A stretch of 64,000 nt of DNA, from assembly GCA_023897205.1 (NCBI GenBank), contig JAHWDD010000007.1, forward strand, positions 1,984,001 to 2,048,000, read 5' to 3'. Position numbers and translations under genes: made by a program. Within the stretch, counting starts at the first letter, position 1. Each line of letters opens with the position of its first letter. This document shows positions 52,874-63,000 of the stretch, piece by piece. Source of the stretch: Exophiala sp. HKRS030. Lineage: Eukaryota > Ascomycota > Eurotiomycetes > Chaetothyriales > Herpotrichiellaceae. The notes under the pieces are model-generated. The model made no database searches. It was not told the DNA's origin and saw nothing but the letters and a program-made list of their open reading frames with translations.

Positions 52874-54160
52874 TATCGAAAGGGTGAAAGAGGACCGGCC
52901 GCCCACGGCCACGAGGAAGAAAAGAGTATTCGAGAAAAGAAATAAACGAAGTTCAATTCGGCATGCGCGCTTGCAGGCACGAGAATTCAATCGGCGGCTA
53001 ACAAGGATGCTCGAGTCGCTTAGAGAAAGGCGAGAAGGCGTAAAAGGGCGAAGACGGCGAGCGCTTAAGGATTATTGGGCCAGAGACCTATAGAGGGACT
53101 TTATTCGAGGATGCTTGAGATGTTCATGTAGAGTCGGTTATGGTGTGAGAAAAGGACGTTCAGCTGGAACCGGTGGAAGTTGTGTTGTTGAGATCGAGGC
53201 CAGGACAGAATGCGCCGGAGCTATTTTTGGATACACAGCAGACGAGGCGGAAGCGTGAGAGGTCAGAGCGAAGGAGAACGGTAGTTGTAGAAGGACATGG
53301 TTGTTGTCAACGGTCAGCAAAGAGAAAAGAGAAGTTCTTGGATATAGCGAGAGGGTAGCGAAGATCTAGCCATGACCATGAGTCGAGTGGTATGCAGATC
53401 AAACAGTCCATCGCTGTGGCCGCCGTCGATATGCTGGGTGGCCACTGTACGGAGACTTTGGTTGCCCTGCCCACTGGGTCAAATTAAATAGGGACCGTCT
53501 GACTAAACTAGCCGCCTGGGGAGCCTCTTACGGAGTATTGCCTACGGAGATACTACCTACCTGGATAGTAACGTTCCCAAGCACTATGAACTGTGTCTTA
53601 GAGTCCAGCCAGAAGTCTCAATATGCATCTAGTTGCCTGAATAACGAGTCCTTGCCTAGGTCTGCCTCTTTGTGGTGCACTCATCATTCGTAGTTTGTGG
53701 ACGGCCTGATCCCGTTGACGCTCCATACTAAACTTCCCTACTGTCTGACGGTCGTAATATCCCAATGGCTTTTTGTAGTAGCTCGTTTCAGACAATCTGG
53801 TCTAAGCCTTTTTTGGATTGGAAGACAGCATTCCACTCATCGAACATTTTCCACCAGATCTAAATGTACAAGTGTTGTAGCGAGTATGACCATTCGACAT
53901 CAACATATTCATTTTCACAGCGGTAAGTCATGCGTGCCCATTGTCCTTGTTCCTGACTTTAATTCAATGATGATCACCAATATTGGAGCTGTCCTAGTCC
54001 AACGATGAGGACAACTTACTTTTACGCAACTTTGCTGAACGCAAACACCTACCATCTTTCCTTTGCATATACTGATTTATGAAGTCAACACTAACATCCT
54101 CGACCCAAGACTTCACACCATGATAATATCATAGTAACATTCTATTTCCTCCTTCCTACC
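52874..54160. other. Divergent intergenic stretch between Nbp2-like and Ssu72 genes
   Basis: No gene is seen in 1.3 kb. It contains one TACGGAGTA 9-mer and a near match close by. Confidence 0.5.
53529..53537. repeat. TACGGAGTA 9-mer
   Basis: Copy of the recurrent intergenic 9-mer; a partial copy (CTACGGAGA) follows 5 bp later. Confidence 0.9.
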
Positions 54161-55066
54161 ATGTCGACCGATCCTCGATTGGCCCGCCTCCAGGGCCGCA
54201 CTAACACTCCACAACCTCCCAAACCGCAGACACCACCAGCTCCTGCTACAGTCGCGGTAGAGTCCCCTTCACAAGCAACACCTCCACAGGTTGACGGAAG
54301 CGTTGATACGCCAGCACCAGTGGCAGCACCTGCAGAACAACCTGACACGTCGTTCAAGCTCAAATTCTGCACAGTATGCGCCTCGAATAACAACAGAAGC
54401 ATGGAAGCGCATTTGCGACTGTCGACCTCAGATCATAAATACCCCGTAATTTCTTTCGGTACGGGTTCGTACGTACGACTGCCTGGCCCTTCAATCTCCC
54501 AACCTCAAGTCTACAATTTCAACACGACGTCCTACACGAAAATGTACGACGAATTAAACGCTCAAGATTCCAGACTATACCGTAATAACGGCATTCTGAA
54601 CATGCTGGATAGAAATAGGAACATCAAGTGGGGACCGGAAAGATTTCACGACTGGGTTGTCGGCGCGGCGAGAATGGAGGCTCTGAATCGGGGAGACAAG
54701 GGCGCCGCCGGTGCCGAAGGAGGTGTGGTCGACGTCATTTTCACCTGCGAAGAGCGATGCTGGGATGCTGTAGTGGACAATTTGCTAGATAGAGGAGCGC
54801 CCCTCAATCGGCCAGTGCATGTGTTCAACATTGATATTAAGGACAATCACGAAGAGGCACTTGTTGGTGGCGGAGCAATCCTCGAGTTGGCAGATGCTCT
54901 CAATGAAGCTGCAGTACAAGAGAGGCAACTCAATGGTTCGACTGGTTGGGAAAATGGAACCGGAGTTGCACGGCAGAGTTTCGATGAGAGAGTGCCCGAT
55001 ATCCTGGCTAGTTGGCAGGAAAGGTGGCCCAACCTTCCTGCATTATGGACTCTTTCTTGGTTCTGA
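54161..55066 (+). CDS. ssu72: Ssu72, RNA polymerase II CTD phosphatase
   Basis: A single exon encodes 301 residues. The N-terminal 60 residues are a Pro/Ala/Thr-rich extension typical of filamentous fungi. The catalytic loop is [16 protein letters not shown], with nucleophile C73 and R79 of the CX5RS motif. Further family blocks are [26 protein letters not shown] and WDWV-like [11 protein letters not shown], with the general-acid region [17 protein letters not shown] and [18 protein letters not shown]. Ssu72 removes phosphate from Ser5 (and Ser7) of the polymerase II C-terminal repeat as part of the cleavage and polyadenylation machinery in the nucleus. Confidence 0.97.
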   Translation: MSTDPRLARLQGRTNTPQPPKPQTPPAPATVAVESPSQATPPQVDGSVDTPAPVAAPAEQPDTSFKLKFCTVCASNNNRSMEAHLRLSTSDHKYPVISFGTGSYVRLPGPSISQPQVYNFNTTSYTKMYDELNAQDSRLYRNNGILNMLDRNRNIKWGPERFHDWVVGAARMEALNRGDKGAAGAEGGVVDVIFTCEERCWDAVVDNLLDRGAPLNRPVHVFNIDIKDNHEEALVGGGAILELADALNEAAVQERQLNGSTGWENGTGVARQSFDERVPDILASWQERWPNLPALWTLSWF

Positions 55067-55746
55067 ATAGGAAAAGGAACAAACCAGATTTGCTATTTAG
55101 CGAGGCGTTGGGGGGGTTGTTATCCCAGTGGAACGCAATGAATATTATGATGAGATGCTATACACCTTAGAGAGTGTCAAACGATTGCATGAATTGAACT
55201 GGTTAATGAAATTTGTCCCACACAATCCTATATCTTTAAAAATGGAATCTGAACCGACTTATGAATTCGAGTACGAGTACGGAGTATTAGCAATAACTAT
55301 TCTTCGTACTTAGATATTGAGGTACTGTACGGAGTATGCACGAGTATTGTGCCTTTGTAAAGCCGAGCGTGGACCTCGGTAATGTCTGTCCCCACGTCAA
55401 CATCTGGTTGTTCTTTTGTGAGTGAGACGTACTTGTCGGTCAATGCTAGGCTTTGGGTGTGTGCCATGTTCTCACAGTCTATTACGTTCCTTTTACTTTC
55501 GGTGTACAAATGCAAGTTTCCTCCTCGGTTGCAGCGTGTACTTGCATGTCCGGGTTCGGTCCTTTTATTAGAAGAAGTTCGATTTCTGTCACATCACGCT
55601 TCCTAGACGACATTATCAGCATTCGACCTCGCACGACACCACCGCCGATACAATCCTATAGACGGAGTACAACAACGGCGAGACTTCCACATAGACGCTC
55701 ATTCTGCTTCCGCAGCCTCGGCAAGTTTCCGAGACAGTCCTCTTGC
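55067..55746. other. Intergenic stretch upstream of Nudix gene
   Basis: No gene is seen. Two TACGGAGTA 9-mers lie at 55278 and 55328. From about 55546 the frame of the downstream gene is open and has in-frame ATGs, so part may be coding. Confidence 0.5.
55278..55336. repeat. Two TACGGAGTA 9-mers 50 bp apart
   Basis: Copies at 55278-55286 and 55328-55336, same orientation. Confidence 0.9.
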
Positions 55747-56841
55747 ATGGGTGCTCCCAAACCGGGAGACAGGCCTCACGTTTCTGGCCGACGTACGGGC
55801 GCAGGCACGGCGACCATGGCGCCGCCTTCCAAGTTCGAAGTCCGAGGTTACTCTGAGCACAAGTCCCCCAAGCCGGCCTCGCCGTCGGCCAGCATAGTCC
55901 TGATCTCCCCTTCGAACGAAATCCTCCTCCTCCACCGCGTACGGACGTCCTCGGCCTTTCCCTCTGCTCACGTTTTTCCCGGGGGTAACCTGGAAGCCTC
56001 GGACGGCCCGTTGCCGTCTGACCCGCAGGATGTGAACCGACACATAGACAGTGTCGCTTACCGCACGGGAGCGATACGGGAATTGTTCGAGGAGACGGGC
56101 ATCCTCCTGGCGCGGTCGTCGCGCGAGGCCGGGTCACTTCTGGCGGTGTCGAAGGAGCAGAGGAAGGGCGGGCGCGAGGCAGTACACCAAGGCAAACTCA
56201 CGCTGGCGGACTGGTTGAAGAGCGTGTCCCCCTCGGCCGTGCTCGACACGAACCGACTCATCCCCTTTACGCACTGGGTCACACCCCCAAACGTGCCCAA
56301 ACGCTTCACCACGCAGATGTACTTGTACTTTGTCGACCGGGCCGAGAGCGGGAACCCCAGCGTCCACGCCACGGGGGACGAGGTCGAGACCATGGCCCCC
56401 GAGTGGCGGAGGGCGAGTGACTGGCTGGACCGCGCGCGGTCCGGAGAGGTCATTCTGTTCCCGCCGCAGTTTTTGCTGTTGTATTTAATATCTGGCATTC
56501 TGGATCGGGGTCTGGTGGGACAAGGGCGGCAGGAGGAGGACGAGACGGCGGTGGTCGCGAAACGGGACGAATTGAGAAGGAAGATCGAGGGCGAAGGGTG
56601 GACCAACAAGTTCATCAGTCCGATCGGACTCCAGTTCGGTCGGGAGGATGGCAGGACGGTGTTGGCGCTGGACAAGCCAGGCCCGGAACTCAAGGGGAGC
56701 GGTCTGAAGGGCGATTCAGAGTACGTCGTGCTGGTCAAATTTAGAAAAGAAGGTCCCCGGCAATTGGACGTCGCACTCAGAAAAGATGTGCTTAGAGACG
56801 AGAGGGAACTCAAGGCGCAGAAACAGAAGGGCAAACTTTGA
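55747..56841 (+). CDS. Nudix hydrolase, NUDT19/RP2p-like
   Basis: The chosen ATG 55747 gives 364 residues; ATG 55816 (MAPPSKFEV) would give 341. Upstream in-frame ATGs (for example 55546) would add an Arg/Ser-rich, possibly mitochondrial, leader. The fold starts ASIVLISPSNEILLLHRV. The Nudix box is split by an insert: FPGGNLE ... GAIRELFEETGILL, with REx2EE metal ligands. The insert and the long C-terminal half (FTHWVTPPNVPKRFTTQMYLYF, ILFPPQFLLLYLIS) are typical of NUDT19-like proteins. Mammalian NUDT19 hydrolyses CoA esters in peroxisomes. The C-terminus is KGKL, not a clear PTS1. The substrate is inferred only from the family. Confidence 0.88.
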   Translation: MGAPKPGDRPHVSGRRTGAGTATMAPPSKFEVRGYSEHKSPKPASPSASIVLISPSNEILLLHRVRTSSAFPSAHVFPGGNLEASDGPLPSDPQDVNRHIDSVAYRTGAIRELFEETGILLARSSREAGSLLAVSKEQRKGGREAVHQGKLTLADWLKSVSPSAVLDTNRLIPFTHWVTPPNVPKRFTTQMYLYFVDRAESGNPSVHATGDEVETMAPEWRRASDWLDRARSGEVILFPPQFLLLYLISGILDRGLVGQGRQEEDETAVVAKRDELRRKIEGEGWTNKFISPIGLQFGREDGRTVLALDKPGPELKGSGLKGDSEYVVLVKFRKEGPRQLDVALRKDVLRDERELKAQKQKGKL

Positions 56842-57095
56842 AAACATCTACTTGGCTCTTTGATAGAGTCAGTAAATCTTCATGATGGTTAGATGTGTGT
56901 TTAAAACGATGCATAACAACTGTAGATGAGCAACGAAAGATGTTAGACAGTTAAAAGTTCTTGCGAATTTTGTCTTGTGTGTATTTACGGGGCCATGAAA
57001 CTCGTACAGTCATATATCAAGCAGCAAAATCTGAGTCCGTATCTCAATCTCTCCATCAACGCCACTTCGCCTTGCCGATGCAGCGACTACTACGA

Positions 57096-58981
57096 TCAAG
57101 AGTAGAGCTTCTTGTCGAAGCTGTCCAGACCGTGGACATTGCCTTCAGCCTGAGCGCTGACGCTGCGGAGTTCGAATCGAACCTTCCCTCTGCCGACGTC
57201 CTCGCGTAGCTCAACAAGACTCTTGCTGCCGATGTCCTGCAGTGAGTGCTGTAGACCAGCGATCAGGTATGGCACGAATTTGGTAACTGAGCCTCGGTCG
57301 AGGACAGAACCTGACACACCCTGGGCGACCAGCAACCTATCACCCTCCGAGAAATATCTAGCTGTGCCGGCGTTGCTAGCCTTGGAGTCCTTGCCCCCAC
57401 CGCCAGCTTTCTTGTCCTCCATGGCATCGATGCTGCCCATGCCTCGATAAGCCTTGACGAGCTTACCTTCACGGTTGACGAAGGAAGTTCCAGGAGACTC
57501 GGTGGTACCAGCAAGGAGACCACCCATCATCACGGTCGAAGCTCCCATAGCGAGACCTTTGACAATGTGGCCTACGTTCTGGATGCCACCATCAGCAATA
57601 CAAGGAACTCCAAACCTTGCCGCGAACGACGACACGGAGAAGACTGCCGCAGCCTGAGGACGGCCCACAGCCATGACTTCCTGCGTGATGCAGGCGCTGC
57701 CACTACCCATACCGATTCTCAGGCCATCGGCACCTGCAGCAATCAGGTTTGCGGCTTGTTCTCGAGTCACTACGTTTCCAGCAATAACGTCGAGATCAGG
57801 GTATGTTTGCTTGATGTATTTGACCATTTCAATCTGATATAGGCTGTTACCCTGGCTGCTGTCGAGGATGACAATGTCTAGACCAGCTTCAACCAACTTC
57901 TGGAGTCTGTTCTTATCGTCTGGTCGGGTACCGATAGCAGCGGCAGCAATCAATTGTTTCGAGTGGGGTAGTTTTGAGGCAAGAGGATAGTTGAGGTTCT
58001 TCAGAAGATCGGATCGCGAGAGCAGAGACACCAGATTACCATCCTTGTCAACAATTGGCAACTTGCCCTTTCGGGATTTGCGCAGGACTTCGTTGGCCTC
58101 TAGAAGAGTGGTTCCTGCTGGTGCGGTGATCAGGTCTTTCGACATGACCTCCGTCACCAAATCTTCTGGCTGAGGGTGGAACTGGATGTCTCGAGTTGTG
58201 ACAATGCCAATCAACTTGGACTTGAGCTGGCCGGTTTCTATCAAGTCTTTCAGTCAGTCGACGCAAGACAAAAGAAGATTGTGAACAAGGTAAAAACGTA
58301 GTTGACTCAGACAGAAATCTCCAAAGAATCCCCATTGCAAATTCATGCTTCGGATGAACGAAAGTTTAAAAGGGTAAAATGGTTGAACATCATCGAAATG
58401 AGCAGAACGAGCTGTGTGCAGACATACCGGTGACTGGAAATCCGCCAAACCCCCATTTGTCCTTCAGTTCTTTGGCCTCAGCGACAGTGGTCTTTTGGGA
58501 GAGGACGAGAGGCTCAGAGATGAAGCCATTCTCGTATCTCTTGACTTTGCGGACCATATCTGCCTGATCTTCCGCAGAACAATTGTGATGAATGACACCT
58601 AGGCCACCCAACAGAGCCATATGAATAGCCATATTCTCTTCTGTGACAGTGTCCATAGGAGAGGAGAGGAGCGGTGTCTTGAGGGAGATGCGTTTGGTGA
58701 TCGGGGAGTCGAGTGCAACTTCAGAAGCGGCAAAACCTAACCACGTCAGGATGGCAGAGATCACCGCGTCAAAGAGGCCTACCGATATATCCCGGCTGGA
58801 TGAGGAAGTCGTTGTATGTCAAGGCACCATTTTTCTTCGAGTCGAGCAAGTCGTGGACATCAAGACCATCGCGGGACTTGTACTCCTTGAGTACTTCGAG
58901 GGCATTTCGCCAGTCCAACTTCTCGAGGTCTCGGTTGAGAGGGACGCCATTGCTGGCAACATCTCCATTAGTGATGGGCAT
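57096..58981 (-). CDS. Inosine-5'-monophosphate dehydrogenase
   Basis: Three exons, 58981-58783, 58736-58428 and 58237-57096, are joined by introns of 46 bp (GTAGGC...GTTAG) and 190 bp (GTATGT...GATAG), giving 549 residues. It oxidises IMP to XMP with NAD+, the rate-limiting step of guanine nucleotide synthesis. The barrel begins [16 protein letters not shown] and continues with [21 protein letters not shown]. Two CBS modules are inserted (around [22 protein letters not shown] and [21 protein letters not shown]). The catalytic loop is [13 protein letters not shown] with the nucleophilic Cys, followed by [24 protein letters not shown], flap [10 protein letters not shown] and [19 protein letters not shown]. 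It acts in the cytosol as a tetramer. Mycophenolic acid targets this enzyme class. Confidence 0.97.
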
Positions 58982-60098
58982 TTTGCGACTGGTGGAAGAA
59001 CAGCACACGTCTATGAAACAGTGATACTGGGGGACAGGAAGGGGTTTCCCGAGAAAAAGAGAACGAGTAGAAAATTCGCGGTGTGAAACTTTTTTCAAGG
59101 GAGGGCGAGATGCGCTAAAACCAAAATGGAATGGCTCGTCCCCGCCCAAGAAAAGACACTGGCTACGATCAGTGATCGGTGTACGGAGAACAGACAGTCA
59201 GTCACTGCCAGACCATCATGACGGCACATCGCTGACCTGTTGATAAAGGAGGGTGTCAACTCGGGAGCAATGTAATTACTACCTGGAAACGCCTGAGGCT
59301 TCATGTATCGACGAGTCACTGATGGCCTTCTCTTCACAGGTAAGGTTTGTGGCAAACATGGCACAGTTGAATTTCCCTTAGCCAAAAGCCGTCATCGGTA
59401 ACAGCTCAGATATATATTGTCGATGCCAACAGAAGCTGTGAAGTTTCGTAGAGGAGGGTTGGGGGATTGTTGACAGGATCAGTGGCGGCACCTGACAGAA
59501 CTAAACACCTCGCTTCGAGATGCGAAGCAAGCGGCACCGTATCAAGCAAGACCCAGTAGAATAGTCTACCGCTCAGACAAGACCATCATGTGTATTAGAT
59601 GTATCGGAAATAAAGAGTGCCTTTCCAGCTGACACCTAACTTGTATTCTGGGATGAATATCGCTGCCTAAGGCGTAGACTGAAATACTGTACGTACAATG
59701 GGTAGACACTGCGACATGGAATGCGTCAGACAGAATTATCCAGGTGAACCATTGGTATGGTCAGCCTTGGAAAACCATCGTCTGACTAAAGAGATTCCTC
59801 TTGCGTGCCAGCCAACCGCTTTCCTCCACCCCCGCTTGCTTGGACTATTCCAGATTCAGTACTGTCAACAAAAGATTCACAAGATGCCTGCTTCTTCTAC
59901 CAGCTTGACCTTGAAGTGTCTTCATCACATTGTCCTTACAACCCGCAGGCGCAACGATTGTTGATCTTCCAAAAGTACCAGTTCATTTAATGCAGGATTA
60001 TTGATTCAGATTCAGCCGCATCTGAGGATGCAATCGCCGTGTCAAACATTCTACGCATCCGAGCTTCTCGCACCTAACCTTTTATCGCGCTTTTCGGA
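58982..60098. promoter_or_regulatory. Divergent intergenic region between IMP dehydrogenase and IQGAP genes
   Basis: 1.1 kb with no supported gene; must hold both promoters. Confidence 0.5.
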
Positions 60099-63000
60099 AT
60101 GTCCCAATACGCCCTGCGGCGAACGCAGACAGACATCTACTCTGGGAATCCCCAGCGGCAACCCTCGGTAGCCTCAACAGTATCGTCAGCCTATTCTGCC
60201 GCATCGAGTGCATTCCCTCCGAGTCGAACGAGCACGGTGACGTCGACCAATTCCAGCCTTTATTCGAGGGCGTCTCCAAATCACAAACGGGGAATCAGTG
60301 AAGCTGGAGAAATGACCCCAACGCGGTCATATAAAGGCCACAGCAGCGTTGAAAATAGTCCCGACCACGTCTACCGAAATGTCCGCCAAACATTGCGACC
60401 TCTGCCGCAAGCACCGTCGCCCAACGCAACTCCACGACGCCCGAGCGGTAACCACGTTCGGGCGCAGACGCTCGATCGATTCCCCCAAAACCATACTGAA
60501 GACATCTTTGTCGACAAGCACTTGCACGAACATCACTTTGAATCGCATCATTCAAGGCCACACCTCCACCATGCCGCTACCTCTCCGCATGGCAATACAT
60601 TCAAAGCGCCTGATATACAAGAATTGCAAAAGTCATCGACGTCACATCTCAGAGCCTTGTCTAGATTTGCACAAGATGGAGACGCGGAAGAGTTTGGGAT
60701 CACAGCCGCGGGCCACTCGGTCGTCGGCTTACACAATCGGAGGCAACTCAAACGAACTGATTCTATCGCTCCTGGTTCACGAGCAAAAGCTAAGAGCTAT
60801 GGCTGGGGAGACAGAAACTGGATGGACAAACAGCGACAATTTCTCCAGGCCTATGAATACCTCTGTCACATAGGCGAAGCAAAGGAATGGATCGAGGACA
60901 TTATTCACAAACCAATCCCTCCGATCGTGGAGCTAGAAGAGGGTCTGCGCAACGGTGTGACCCTCGCGGAGGTTGTCCAAGCATTCCATCCTGACCATAA
61001 TCTCAAGATCTTTCGGAACCCCAAGCTACAATACAAACACTCGGACAATATCGTCATGTTCTTCCGCTTTCTCGAAGAGGTCGGCTTGCCAGATCTCTTC
61101 CGGTTTGAGCTTATTGATTTATACGAGAAGAAAAACATCCCGAAAGTCATTTACTGTATACACGCTCTGTCATGGCTTCTTTACAGGAAAGGCATGGTAG
61201 ATTTCCGTATCGGCAACCTGGTTGGTCAACTCGAATTTGAGCATCACGAATTGGAACAGACACAGCGTGGCTTGGATAAAGCAGGCATTAGTATGCCGAG
61301 CTTCTCAGGTATGGGTGCCAGTTTTGGTGCCGAACCAGAGCCAGAGCCGGTTGAGACGGAAGATGAGCGCATCGAACGCGAGTTGCAGGAGCAGGAAGCT
61401 GCCGTGGTTGAATTTCAAGCCCAACTGAAAGGTGCACTGGTACGTCTACGGCTTGGGGATATGATGCAGCAGCTGTGGGATGCAGAAGAGGCTCTTGTCG
61501 ACCTTCAGTCTCGTGTTCGTGGCGACTGGGCGAGACAAATTGCAGGCTATCGTTTGGACATGCAGCGTTTCGCAATAAATCTTCAGGCCTCCTGCCGTGG
61601 GTATCTAGCTCGGACCAGTCAACAGAAAAAGGAACAGCTTTGGAAGGCCCGCGAAAAGGATGTGTTGAAACTGCAGAGTCTTTTCAGGGCTTCACGAGTC
61701 AGAGCAGAGGCGAGCCAGACAAAATCTCAAACTCGCAAACATGACGCAGGCATACGCAGCCTTCAAGCCGCTATTCGTGGTGCTCTCTCCAGAAGAGATG
61801 TAATTGATCAATATGAAGAAACCAGGTCTTCTGAGAGGGAAGTCTTGCGGCTGCAAGCTGGAATTAGGGGCATGATGCAACGACAACAAATGAAGAGGAA
61901 TCAACACGCACTCGATTTGCAGGCTCTTGCCATCACAGAATTACAAGCAAACGCAAGATCAATGATCACCCGGCTTACACAGTCCAGGATGCATGAGTCT
62001 TTGCAAGAGTGGTCTATCAACTGGACAACCCTGCAAGCCAATGCTCGCGCCGGTCGAGTACGGGGACATATCGCACAGATGAAGCAGAGGCTACGTGCGG
62101 AAAGTGCGTCTATCAGCCGATTCCAAGCTGCACTGAGGGGAGCCAATGCCAGAGAATCATATAGCTCATTGCAACTTGCTCTGCTTCGACAATCTCAAGC
62201 AGTCATACCCCTGCAGGCTACGATGCGCGGATTCACCTTGCGTCATCAGCTCCAGCAGCAGCGTGCGAACCTGGAACGACATGTTCCCAAGCTGGTCCAC
62301 TTGCAATCAATGGCTCGAGGAGCAATTTCACGTTCACAGGTAGCTGATCTCCTCAACTCACTGGAAGACACTGCCGAAAGTGTTATTGAGCTACAATCTT
62401 CTATTCGCGCCATGCTCTGTCGCATTGGTGTGGCTAGTTTGCTAGGCGATCTTGATGTCCATGACGGAGCAATCACAGACTTGCAAGCCATCATCCGAGC
62501 AAGTGCTATCCGTTCCAGATTCCGAGAGAAACAACGCTTTTTCAAAGAGAACATGGAAAAGGTCGTCAAGATTCAGAGTGTTGTACGAGCAAAGATACAA
62601 GGCAAAGCTTATAAAAGCCTGACTTCCGGCAAGAATCCCCCAGTAGGGACACTCAAAGGTTTCGTCCACCTTCTAAACGATAGTGATTTTGACTTCGAAG
62701 AGGAGGTAGAGTTTGAACGACTCCGCAAAACTGTTGTGCAGCATGTCCGACAAAACGAGTTGGCCGACCAATATATTACACAGCTGGACATCAAGATTGC
62801 TCTCCTCGTCAAGAACAAAATCACTCTGGATGAGGTTGTGAAGCACCAGAGACACTTCGGTGGTCATGTTGGTGCACTACTTCCCAATTCTGATATTGCA
62901 TCGAAAGACCCATTCGATTTGAAAGCACTCAACAAGACTTCTCGACGAAAGCTGGAACATTATCAAGAACTCTTCTTCCTGCTTCAGACTCAACCCCAGT

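Noticed and set aside
57170..57182. GTTCGAATCGAAC resembling a tRNA B-box
   Set aside because: It lies within IMP dehydrogenase codons and there is no A-box or cloverleaf around it.
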